Below, one piece after another: positions 44,706-55,166 of a stretch of DNA of 64,000 nucleotides. Position numbers and translations under genes: made by a program. The DNA is from Ryuthela nishihirai. Lineage: Eukaryota; Arthropoda; Arachnida; Araneae; Heptathelidae. The notes beneath the pieces were generated by a model. It was given only the letters and a program-made list of their open reading frames with translations, searched no databases and was not told the origin of the DNA. The stretch lies in the NCBI GenBank assembly GCA_038380435.1, contig JAWZYU010000129.1, positions 532,001 to 596,000 of the forward strand, in the 5' to 3' direction. How positions within the stretch are numbered: the stretch's first letter is position 1; each line of letters begins with the position of its first letter.

Positions 44706-44958
44706 TAGAACCATTGCAGGTTTTGCAACCAAAGGAAATTCTCCTTTATTTATTTACTAGAAATGGAATGGAACCCGGCGACCGACGTAGAATGACTTTG
44801 GCTAATATTCTACGAGTACAGCGCGTGGGGGGGAAAAAATGTCAACTGCACGCGGTGTTCCCAGGTGGTCACCCTCCGAAGTACTGACCGCGCCCAAAGC
44901 TGCTTAACTTCGGGGATTAGACGAGAACCGGTGCTTTCAGCTTGGTATGGCCGTTGAC
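44706..44958 (-). mobile_element. SINE-5S, copy 1: 5S rRNA-derived SINE with complete 5S head
   Basis: 44958-44841 on the minus strand is a 118 nt 5S rRNA-like sequence: gtcaacggccatacca at its start, gaagttaagca (box A region), gcgcggtcagtactt, gggtgaccacctgggaacac (box C region, one base shorter than usual) and gcagttgac at its end. It is followed by a tail not found in 5S genes: acgcgctgtactcgtagaat, cggtcgccgggttccattcc, (AAAT)n and a ttgcaaaacctgcaa end. Copy 2 at 41802-41987 shares the tail, so this is a SINE family (SINE3-like) rather than a lone 5S pseudogene. Confidence 0.85.
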
Positions 44959-45104
44959 ATTCCAATTCTTTCTTATCTGCCTTATAAAGTTACTCGCATT
45001 ATCAATAACGGAACAATTCTTAAAGCAGGGAATCAGTTATTAAATGGCGTGGAATAGTGCTAAAGGATTTCCTTCACGATAGTATTTCATAGATATATAT
45101 AAAT

Positions 45105-45300
45105 AAGTAAAAAAAATAAATACCCCCTCAAGCACCTGTTTGCCGCAGAGGTCTGACAGGAGCCTGTCAGTTTACATGCCATAGTAGATGTTCTGAGAGG
45201 ATGGCAGGACCTCAGCCAAAAAACAACATGCACATCCATGCCTTACCAGGGACTCGAACCCAGTTCCATTGGGTCACTAGCGAAGCGCGTTACGCACTCG
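45105..45300 (-). mobile_element. SINE-A copy
   Basis: Full-length order with a damaged head (box B gggactcgaacccag; the A-box end has drifted to gcgttacgcactcgg). Confidence 0.85.
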
Positions 45301-45439
45301 GTATATTTTTAAAAAAATTTTAATACTTACTGATTCATTTTAAAATGTTTAAATTTAAACTTTTTACGGTGGTTAATATAGAATTCATACTAACATTTTT
45401 TTCGACATAATAGCGTACAATTAAACGTAACACAGAAAA

Positions 45440-45512
45440 GTAATAAATAAATAAAAAATAAATAAATACCCCCTCAAGCAGCTGCTTGCCACAGAGGTCT
45501 GACAGGAGCCTG
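45440..45512 (-). mobile_element. SINE-A 3' fragment
   Basis: Tail end only (taccccctcaagcagctgct ... gacaggagcctg), cut at 45512. The stretches 45301-45439 and 45513-45655 show nothing recognised. Confidence 0.85.
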
Positions 45513-45655
45513 ATAATTATTTATATTTCATCACCCTACTTCTGCGACCCGTCCGAAGAGAGTAGACTTAATTACTTTCAGAGAGCAAGTTTCTTTTTCA
45601 TTTCTTTGTTTGTTTCAACGACCGAGAGGCCATTTCTTACAACGCCGTGGACTAC

Positions 45656-46530
45656 CAAACCAAAGGTTTCTGAAACTCTAAACATTTCTCAAGAATCTGC
45701 GTAAGTGAAAATATCTGATCCACACATCCCTTACCTCTTTCTGAATCCACATTGCTCATAACGCAATTGCCTGTCAACCAGATTCTTAATTCTATTAAGC
45801 ACAATCATGGAAAGAACTTTACCTGGAACAGAGAGTAGGCTGATACCCCTATAGTTATCACAAGCACTGCGATCACCTTTTTTGAAAAGAGGGATAACAA
45901 TAGCTCTGGTAAAATCCTTAGGAACCATGCCTTTATCATAAAAGATATTCAGAATTTCAGTCATCCAAGTGGTAACCGAAACATTCCCAGTTCTGAGCAT
46001 TTCTGTAGTAATTTCATCTATCCCTGGGGATTTATGAAGTTTAAGCTAAGTAACCTATCATGGTAAGCTTTGGCTATCATTGGGTCTTTCAGATGCTTCA
46101 GTATTAAAAGCAAATTTTTTAACCCTAGCACAAAACTTTTTAAGTTTAAGTTGCAAGACACTTTTAACAAGATAAAGGTCAGATCCAATTTCAGTTCCCC
46201 TATATGACCTGGTATTCCTAACAGAACTAGCCCATTTGATGTTAATTAATATATAATCAGTCATATTCTTATGCAGCCCATCGGGTGAAACTCATGTGTA
46301 CTTATCTATGTCGCAGTGTTTGTAATAATTGTTAGTTATTCTGAATCCATTGAGTTTACTTACCTGCAGGAGACGCTGCCCATTGCCATTGCAGCTACCT
46401 ATACCAAAAGGGCCTATTACTCCTCCCCAAAGGTCAGAGTCAGTATCAACTTTGGCATTGAAGTCACCAAGAACAAGGGTAATATCTCCTTTCTTGACAG
46501 AATTCAAAATATCCTGAAGTTGTTCATAAA
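45656..46530 (-). mobile_element. LINE-R copy 4, internal fragment with deletion
   Basis: Minus strand: endonuclease part 46530-46060 (ILNSVKKGDITLVLGDFNAK, DYILINIKWASSVRNTRSYR, IGSD), then a jump at ~46048, then RT start 46040-45656 (MLRTGNVSVTTWMTEIL, GDRSACDNYRGISLLS). Against copy 5 the jump removes ~570 bp of linker. Both element ends are absent; the 5' side joins directly to family G's leader. Confidence 0.85.
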
Positions 46531-47440
46531 ATGCGTTTGGTTGGGTTGTTTTATCTCTGACCGGTAGTTATTTGCACACAAGGGTCTAAATGGCGACGTC
46601 ATAAAGAACCAGAGGGATCAGTTTAGGTTGCGGGAAGGTGACCGAATGGAACAGCTGTTATGAGACAGATGGTAACCTCCCATCCAACGTTTTATTTAAT
46701 CTGCACAGGGTATGATACATACAGAATTTGTACACTATTTTCTTGTGGTTTTCACCAGTTTTTATTTTAACAATATAAGTTTTTACGACATTTTGGTATT
46801 TTTACGCTTATGACATCATCTCCTTGAATTTATATATATAATAGAGCAGTGGTTCTCAAAACCTTTTATGCCTCACGTACCTGCTGGAAATGTGTATGTT
46901 ACTGGCGTACCCGATGAATCGATAAAGAAAACTATAGTTATAAGAATGGGAATAAAATAAAACATATATATATATACACACATTCTTTATTGTAAAATTT
47001 TGAATGAAAATATCATTACCAGATTTATTCCGGATATCGCAGCAATCTTCCGATGTGTGTCGTTTTTAAAAAGTTCGGTTTATACGAAATTTGTTAAAGC
47101 TAAAACTAATTCGTGACGGAAATGAAAATTACGAAACGAAAGGCGTATCCGGTTGGACGATTCGAAAAGCATTGTTGTGTCATCGATTCTTTAGGATAGA
47201 AGCTGTTTTATTCGATTCTCTTTCGTCGTGAAAGGTTAATTATTTTTTTAAAAGTGTCATCGTATGATGAGAAGGAACTGTTTTCGATGCATTGTAACAG
47301 TTAGTAGTGAATATAGAACTTAGGTTTTCAACTGAAATAGATTTCACTGGTTATTTAGATATGGTTATTTGTGTTATTAAGAACTTTCCGGGAGTCTTCG
47401 AAAAGACACTTAGGAGTCATTTTTGCAGATAAGTTTGGTC
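46531..47440 (+). repeat. Family G, copy 2, with variant SINE-B tail as leader
   Basis: 46531-46710 is the variant SINE-B tail (gcgtttggttgggttg, ggttgcgggaaggtgaccg) also seen at 37731 and 53098. From 46710 it matches copy 1 of G (41026-41806), including the hAT-like cagtggttctcaaaacc at 46846. Confidence 0.75.
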
Positions 47441-47639
47441 GAAATAGCATTTCATCAATTACGAATAGTTATGGAATACAACGGACTCGTTTATGACGGC
47501 ATCGTACTGTTGCAAGTAACGTTCACTTAAGTGAACTCTTATTACGACGGATATTATGCAAATATGACTTTACAGAAACCATCGGTGTTCGCTTTTCTAA
47601 CCGATATAACGATGGGGTGTTTAACGTAGAGTTTTTTTT

Positions 47640-48890
47640 TTTTCAAATTAAAACCTACCAGTTTGGTTTAAAAAAAATTAAATATATCAACAATTCTTAA
47701 ATACTTTTTTGCTATTTACCATAAAATTACCTCGCCTTTTTAATGAACTGTATAAAACACAGAGATGACGTCATCAACGCGGTTTCGACTGCTTTCAGAG
47801 ATAAATCGTATGGTATGCATGTATGGAAAAAGCATTTCTAATGTGTCATGAACGCCATACAAGAAAAATATAAATCGAAAGAAACATTCATATTCCAATA
47901 TTCATCTCAATACATTTTTTCTCCTGAGGTCAATCGCAACACGTAGGTCAATGATCAAAAAATCGGAAACATTTCCGTAATACCTCAGTAGCAAAATAAC
48001 AGACCCATGTCAAGAACTTATACAATACCATTTGCATTTCACATCTGTAACACCTACACAAGATATCTAAATCTCGTTAAAATTACCCCACCAATTACTC
48101 TAAATCGAATATTTATTGACATAGTCTACCTTTAGCATAAAGAGCATTTTTTTTGAACACTTGAAACATTGAAGGAAACGTTTATGGTGCCATGCAATTC
48201 CTTTCCTAATTTTCTATATTATTATACCATGACGTGCACATAAGTGTTAATTTTGATTTTTCAGCCACGACAGAAATATTAATCTTGATATTATTATTCG
48301 TAAAAAAAAAAAAGTTTTTACCGAAAATGAATTTTCAAATACCGGAATTTTCAAAGCTTTAACGATGGGTAATCATATGAACGGCTGCTACGAACAAAAA
48401 GCCCTGAAATATCGCAGTCCATCACTAGAATCTCACCCGAAATATATTTAATAAAAAAATTGTTTATACCCTCTACCTCCTTCCCACTGTGGATGGTAGT
48501 AGTGTAAGACAAATCTTCCCGTGGATTTCTCATCACACAGAAAAAATAGCTTGCAATACGAAACTTCCAACTTTTCACTACGGCTTCGCAATGTTTCGTC
48601 TGTACCTCTACGTACTTTACACAAGCATTTTCAATTTTCTCCAGAAAATTATTTATTACGTAACAGGTACATCGAAATATTTCACTTTTCAGATATTCAT
48701 TCCCCTAAAGTAGCAATATTATGATTTACAAAAGCATTTGTAAAACTTGAATATGCATCTAATATACAAAATGTACTGGCAACACAAGGAAAGAGTACTG
48801 CGGAAGTCACCTCGCTGTTTTACCTACTTTATTTCTAACCCTTATTCACATGCGGCACTAATTTTAGTGAATTCACTTATTTCCGATGCC
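47640..48890 (+). mobile_element. Family E, copy 3, diverged
   Basis: An A/T-rich lead-in (aaaacctaccagtttggttt, also at 38175 and 53540) is followed by acacagagatgacgtca at 47757. The core is diverged but ordered like copy 1 (atgacgtgcacataagtgtt, aataccggaattttcaaagc, ttcgcaatgtttcgtctgta) to the tcacctcgctgttttacc end near 48820. Confidence 0.7.
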
Positions 48891-48904
48891 TTAAAACCTT
48901 CAAA

Positions 48905-50180
48905 AAAAAAAAAAAAATTACAGTGCATATGAAAAAATAGATATGAAAAACTTTAACTATTAATTTTATTTTTATTAATTTAAACACATTTTTTCATTAT
49001 ATAAATGTTACTTATCTCGTATAAAAGTGGAAGTTAAAATAGGAAAATGGCGGATTATGAGAAATAAGTCAACTCCTAAAATTAGTGCTGCCTGTGAATA
49101 CGGGTTAAATGATAAAGTAGGAAAAACACCGAGATGACGTCAGCAGTACTGTTTTGTTTGTGTTGCCAGCAGATTTTGTATAATATATTACACGCAGTTA
49201 AAGTTTTAGAAATGCTTTTCTTAATCATAATAATGTTGCTTACCTAGGCAGCAACCATTTATACGTTTACGAACTGTTAAAGCTTTGGAAATTCCGGTTT
49301 TTGAAAAGTCGTTTCCGGTAAAAACTTAGGTTTTAGCGAGTAATCTCAAGATTAATATTATTTTTTTTGCCCAGAAATGAAAATTAAAAGTTATGCGCAT
49401 TTCGTGGTGTAATAAGATAGAAAAATAGGAATGGATTGGCATCGCACCTAAAGGGTTTTGTCGAACTTTTGCAGTGTTTAAAATTTACGTTTATGGTGAA
49501 TAAATATTTCGTTCTAGAGTGAATGGTGGGGTAAAACTTATTTATTGAGAGATGAATTAAACAGTTGCAATTATATTTCTATAAATAGGAATTGACTACG
49601 AAATATTTGTGTTGACACGAAATAGGGTTCCCATTAATTGTAGCTATGGAAATGAACTACGTTATTTGCGTTTCTAGGGTTAAGAACGATAGGATAATTT
49701 TACAAATGCCGAGATGGAAAATAATTATTCGGTGGAATACACTAATTATTTTATGAAGAGTAAAACTGAAATCTAAACGTGATTTGAAGTTTCATGTCAA
49801 CTTTGCGTTTAATATTTTGTTTTTTGCGTGTTAAATATTCCAGCGTTCGTGATTTATATATTACGGTAACCAACGTTTTTATATTCGATATTACACGTAG
49901 GTCGTACAGGTGTGAGAGATATCTAATGCAAATGACATCGAATAAGATATTTTGCTACTAAGGTATTATGCCAATGTCACCTTTCATTTCGTCCATTAGA
50001 TAGGTATTGTGAGTGACTTCAAGAGAAAATATGATTTGGAAAATGTATTGAACTGAATAATGAACTGTGATTTCACAATATAGTTTTGTTGTATGGCTTT
50101 CACGAGACGCTGATAATGCTTGTCCTCTTCATATTATCGAAATTATGCTGTAAAGTAACCGCGTTGCTGATGTCATCTCT
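48905..50180 (-). mobile_element. Family E, copy 4, complete, inverted next to copy 3
   Basis: Flank 48905-49120, inverted end acaccgagatgacgtca (49125), core, and opposite end at 50165-50180 (gatgtcatctctgtgttt). It is closer to copy 1 than to copy 3. Copies 3 and 4 lie tail to tail with ~15-35 bp between. Confidence 0.75.
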
Positions 50181-50189
50181 GTGTTTTCT

Positions 50190-50312
50190 CCAATGTTCGT
50201 GTTGTTTCTGCTGAGGTCCTGCAATCCTCTCAGATCTACTGTGGCATATAAACTGACAAGCTCCTGTCAGACCTCTGTGGCAAGCAGCTGCTTGAGGGGG
50301 TATTTATTATTA
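50190..50312 (+). mobile_element. SINE-A, head lost
   Basis: Body and tail only (ttctgctgaggtcctgc ... gcagctgcttgagggggta), joined directly to the end of E copy 4. Confidence 0.85.
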
Positions 50313-50458
50313 TTTACACATATTTTAGTTTGCTTATTTATGGCAATGCGTAGCTCTTACACGGTACACGTGGGATATTTTATCCTTTAACAAGTCTAGG
50401 CAGGGAAAGTTTTCGTTATTCGATTAACTTTGGTTATTTGATGCCGATCCCCACTGCT

Positions 50459-50861
50459 ACGTTATGTTGGGTTGTTTTACCTATGAGCGGCACTTTTTTG
50501 CACACCATGGGCTAAATGGCCAGGTCACATGGACCCCAAAGGCTCGGAGAAGGTTGGGGGAGGGGACCCACTGGAACAGCTGTTGGGAGACAGATGGTAG
50601 CCTCCCGTCAAGGCCATCGAGCGTGTTCTTTAACGTGCACAGGGTATGGCTCTCCCGCACACGGGGCAACGGCTTAACGTCCCATCCGACGGACGGCGGC
50701 ATTTCCAAGCCCATCGGTGTCACCTACTGACCGTGGGCAAGGCGGGGAATTTTGCGGAGATAAATCTCAACGCTGACCCAGCTGGGACTCGAACCTGGGA
50801 ACTACAGATTACGAGCCTGCCGCGCTACCGACTGGGCCACTCACGCCCCACGTTATGTTGG
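50459..50861 (-). mobile_element. SINE-B, full length, 12 bp target-site duplication
   Basis: The insert 50471-50849 (379 bp) is flanked by acgttatgttgg at 50459-50470 and 50850-50861. The best-preserved copy in the window: head with cccagtcggtagcgcggcag-type sequence, box B ggttcgagtcccagctggg, intact tail. Confidence 0.95.
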
Positions 50862-51079
50862 ATAATATTCGTTCCTCTAATATTCACTAAATGGCTTCGG
50901 CCAGGTACGAGAAATGGTGAGAAAGGAAGCTTAAAGAAACAGAACTTTGTTGCGGCCAATTAAATCAACAATGTTATTTTCAGACGTCAGCAAAAATTAT
51001 TACGATTACTTTCAAACAGTATACAGTTAATGAAATCTGTTGAAGTGAAACGTACGTAGTACCGTCGACATTTTTCAGT

Positions 51080-51157
51080 TTCCTTCTAGGCGCGCTGGCA
51101 ACGTGCATGGCGCTAATTGAAAAAGAAAAGGCGATGCAGAAGGCGGCAAAAGACCTG
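51080..51157 (+). repeat. Dispersed repeat L, copy 2
   Basis: gcaacgtgcatggcgctaat and aaaaggcgatgcagaaggc match the reverse complement of 26225-26340. A SINE-B starts directly after it. Confidence 0.7.
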
Positions 51158-51530
51158 CTTACCTCTGAGCGGCACTTTTTTGCACACCATGGGCCAAATG
51201 GCCAGGTCACATGGACCCCGAAGGGTGAGAGAAGGTTGGGGGAGGGGACTCACTTGAACAGCTGTTGTGAGACAGATGGTAGCCTCCCGTCAAGGCCATC
51301 CAGCGTGTTCTTTAACGTACACAGGGTATGTCTCTCCCACACGGGGCCACGGTTTAACGTCCCATCCGACGGACGGCGCCCTTTCCAAGCCCATCGGTGT
51401 CCCCTAATGACAGTGGGCAGGGCGGGGAATTTTGCGGAGAAAAATCTGAACGCTGAACCAGCTGGGAGTCGAACCTGGGAACTACAGATTACGAGCCTGG
51501 CGCGCTACCGACTGAGCCACCCCGCCCCCT
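51158..51530 (-). mobile_element. SINE-B, full length or nearly so
   Basis: Same order as the copy at 50471-50849. No clear target-site duplication was found, because the left flank lies inside repeat L. ORFs over both strands of this copy are repeat artefacts. Confidence 0.9.
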
Positions 51531-52679
51531 TCTCCACGGTGTCAGATTGTTAATAAAACCAGTAAAGTTTGATAATTAAATTAATCAATCCCAGTTATTT
51601 AAGCTGAAACGTTATAGTGGAATTGTATGTAATTTCCGGCTTTGATATTAAATTGCATTCGCATATTTTAAATATTAACGTTTCTGATATATTGTAATAT
51701 TACTATTAATCATTGCTAACTGTAGTTCGATTCTTGTGTACGTAAAATTTACGTGGTCTATGAACTTTATTCTAAATATACGTAATAAAATATATTATGG
51801 AAAAGAAGAAATGAATTGAGAGTAAAATTTGATTCTAAAGTCAAAGCGAATATATGGTTGCTATCGTAACTAAGGGCGCCACGTGTGAAGCTATCTACGT
51901 GCACGTGCCATTGTAACATATTTGACCAATCGTAGAATAGGAACACGAACAACCGTTGGGAAAGGCGGGAAGAAGCAAATATTTCCTTAGAAACAAAATT
52001 AACGCCACCTAGAGGAATTTATTTCATTTAGCAATAATTGTTGTACGTGTGAATTTAATTAAGTACATAAGTTATATTTATGCATTCATGTTTCAAAACT
52101 TTAATCAACACTATTTGAATATTAGCACATATAGTATGTTGGAATATAAATTTAGGACACTTTTTTGGGTGAGGGGAAATGTGAATTTTTTTTTTTGTTA
52201 CGGTTCAACTTATTTGGACTTCCGACCTTAAATTTCGCACTGCAAACTGGACCTTAACCTGAAACATTCTGTGAAAATTCCGAGCGTGTACATTGATTTC
52301 CCCGATGAGTTATGACTGCCAGAGACAGGCAGTAAATGACACTCCGCAACTCGCTAAGTTATGACGCTGTATTCCGTATCATCTCATTGGGATAAAATTT
52401 ACGAACAATAATAGGTTTTAAAACACAAAAAAATACCCTTGATAATTAAGAGACATTAGAAAAACTATTTTATTTTACTACTTCAACTGATGCAGTATTT
52501 AATTAGTAACGCAAGTTCAGATGTTTAATAGCAGCGATATCTGTTTATTTAGTCTGAAACCCTAAAAGAAACAAGTTTAAAGGAAGGGAGAATGGAATAA
52601 TCTACCTTTCATTGGGCACAGCGATAAATATGTTTCGGTTTCCATTTCTATTTAAGTACGGAACTCATAAAGAATCCTC
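51531..52679. other. No gene recognised
   Basis: AT-rich, non-repetitive within this window; no ORF above ~60 codons with recognisable content. Confidence 0.5.
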
Positions 52680-52750
52680 AGCGTTGAGATTTATCTCCGC
52701 AAAACTCCCGCCCTTCCCATGGTCAGTACTGGACACCGATAGGCTTGGAA
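52680..52750 (+). mobile_element. SINE-B body fragment
   Basis: gcgttgagatttatctccgc to ggcttggaa only; both the head and the tail are missing. Confidence 0.85.
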
Positions 52751-52845
52751 TACAATATATTCACAATATAAAATTATCCATAACAGCAACATATTTTTAA
52801 CGAATTTCTTTCTGTTTTACAGACTACACAGGGATTAAGTGCTTA

Positions 52846-53830
52846 GCCGAGGAGTCATTTCATACCCTAAACATTTAACCTCTAATGATTATTTTATTTC
52901 GTAATCCAAAGAGGCTTAACGTGTTAGGGAAAAGAGTGAAAATATCTTCATAAATATAATAAAGGAATAAAAAAACACCCCCTCAAGCAGCTGCTTGCAA
53001 CAGCGATCTAACAGGAGCCTGTCAGTTTACCCGCCATAGTCGAAGGTCTGTGAGGGTGGTGACCCCTTTGATTACTTTAATACGCCATATATTAGATATG
53101 CGTTTGGTTGGGTTGTTTCATCTCTGAACGGTAGTTCTTTGCACACAAGGGTCTAAATGGCGACGTCATAAAGAACCAGAGGGATCAGTTTAGGTTGCGG
53201 GAAGCTGACCGAATGTTATGAGACAGATGAAAAAATAGGAGATTGGTTCCAGACGTGAAAAAAAACAACATACCCCCTCAAGCAGCTGCTTCCCACAGAG
53301 ATCTGACAGGAAGCTGTCAGTTTATATGCCATAATAGAAGGTCTGTGAGGATGGCAGGACCTCAGCACAAAAACGACACATACGTCCATGCCTTACCCGG
53401 GACACGAACCCAGGTCTCTTAGACGTGAAAACCGAATACAAATGAGTTGTTTTCAAACAAGTGATATCAAAATCTTGAAGTCTTTATTTCACTTTTATTA
53501 ATTTTAAGACATTTTTAATTTTATAAATTTAGTAGTTTTCAAATTAAAACCTACCGGTTTGGTTTTAAAGAAAATAAATATATAAAGAATTCTTCAATAT
53601 TTTCGGGTTTTTTTTATCTTTGTAATTTTTTTTAACTCAGTCGGTAGCGCGCTAGGCTCGTAGTCTCTAGTTCCCAGGTTCGAGTCCCAGCTGGGTCAGC
53701 GTTGAGATTTATCTCCCCAAAATTCCCCGCCCAGCTCACGGTCAGTAGGGGACACCGGGGTCTTGGAAAGGATGCCGTCCGTCGGATGGGGCGTTAAGCC
53801 TTGGCCCCGTGTGTGGGAGAGCCATATCCT
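52846..53830. repeat. Composite duplicated segment, copy 2 (partner 37478-38440)
   Basis: Same mosaic order as its partner: gaggagtcatttcat, AT-rich block, SINE-A 3' half (52978-53060), variant SINE-B tail (53098-53225), SINE-A (53262-53425), E-like piece (53530-53600), then SINE-B. Many single-base differences and an ~8 bp loss before ttatgagacagatg show it is not very recent. Confidence 0.8.
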
Positions 53831-53990
53831 GGATGGCCTTGACGGAAGGCTACCATCTGTCTCCCAACAGCTGTTCCAGTGGGTCCCCTCCGCCAACCTT
53901 CTCTGAGCCTTCGGGGCCCATGTGACCTGGCCATTTAGCCCATGGTGTGCAAAAAAGTGCCGCTCAGAGGTAAAACAACCTAACCTATTA
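53632..53990 (+). mobile_element. SINE-B, near full length
   Basis: Head cagtcggtagcgcgctaggc and box B present; ~40 bp of body lost near 53825; the tail ends gaggtaaaacaacc. 53991-54195 beyond it is AT-rich with nothing recognised. Confidence 0.9.
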
Positions 53991-54199
53991 GATTATCTAA
54001 AAATTGTTTCAGGATGTTTCTGAAGGGTAAAATAATTCATTTATACTACGGAAAATAAGTGATCTAAATAAATGCACCAAATTCTGTTTTAAATTTTTAA
54101 ACGGTAAATAGGCTCCGGAAAAAAACGTGTAAAAAAAAAATTCTAAAACAAAACACAGTGCATATGAAAAAATAGAAGATTGGTTCCAGACGTGAAAAA

Positions 54200-54275
54200 A
54201 AAAACATACCCCCTCAAGCAGTTGCTTGCCACAGAGATCTGATAGGAACCTGTCAGTTTATATGCAAGTGTTAGT
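54200..54275 (-). mobile_element. SINE-A 3' fragment
   Basis: Tail end only (ataccccctcaagcagttgc ... cctgtcagtttatatgc). The preceding aagattggttccagacgtga also precedes the SINE-A pieces at 37880 and 53245, so this is a third copy of that junction. Confidence 0.85.
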
Positions 54276-54429
54276 TTAATTATCTTTATAACTTTAAACA
54301 CATGAGAGACCAAGACTAACGTATATTGCAGATAAAAATGAGGGGAATTCCCGGAACTGAATGTTACCATTTTTTCTGAATGGTTTCGTACAGTTTTTCG
54401 ATCAAATGCAAAATAGAATGCATTAAAAT

Positions 54430-55165
54430 GTTGAGTTGTTTTACCTCTGAGCGGCACTTTCTTACACACCATTGGATAAATAGCCATGCCACATAGACCA
54501 ATTAGGTTCAGAGAAGGTTGGGGATGGGACCCACTTGAATAGCTGTTGTGGGACAGATGGTAGTCTCCCGTCAATGCCATCCAGTGTGTTCTTTAAAGTA
54601 CACAGGGTATGGTACTTTTTTGAAAACCATGGGCTAAATGGCCATGCCACATGGATCCCGAAAGCTCAGAGAAGGTTGATGTAGGGTCCTCACTGGAACA
54701 GCTGTTGGGAGACAGATGGTAGCCTCCCGTCAAGGACATCCAGCGTGTTCTTTAACGTAAACAGGGTATGGTACTTTTTTGCAGACCATGGGCTAAATGG
54801 CCAGGTCACATGGACCCCGAAGGCTCAGAGAAATTTGGGGGAGGCTAAACAGCTGTTGTGAGACAGATGATAGCCTCCCGTCAAGGCCACCCAGCGTGTT
54901 CTTTAACGTAAACAGGGTATGGTACTTTTTTTGCAAACCATGGGTTAAATGGCCATGCCACATGGACCCCGAAGGCTCAGAGAAGGTTGGGGGAGGGTCC
55001 TCACTGGAACAGCTGTTGGGAGACAGATCATAGGCTGCCGGCAAAGCCATGCAACGTGTTCTTTAACGTGCACAGTGTATGGCTTTTCCGCACACGGGGA
55101 CACGGCCTAAGATCCCATTCGACGGATGGTGACACGGCCTAAGATCCATCCGACGGCCTTTCCAA
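54430..55165 (-). repeat. Tandem array of SINE-B tail, four units of 151-159 bp
   Basis: Unit joins with ggtatggtac at 54606, 54765 and 54916 and a last one near 55075. Each unit holds ccatgggctaaatggcca-, ctcagagaag-, acagctgtt- and gtgttctttaa-type landmarks. The final part continues into SINE-B body, so the array replaces the tail of one SINE-B on the minus strand. A 22-24 bp local duplication (gacacggcctaagatcc) lies at 55090-55150. Confidence 0.9.
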
Positions 55166-55166
55166 G

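Noticed and set aside
44841..44958. Functional 5S rRNA gene
   Set aside because: It has several substitutions and a one-base loss in the internal promoter region, and it is fused to a tail shared with a truncated copy.
51107..51553. 148-codon ORF
   Set aside because: It reads through a SINE-B copy; the same peptide recurs wherever SINE-B lies, in shifting frames.
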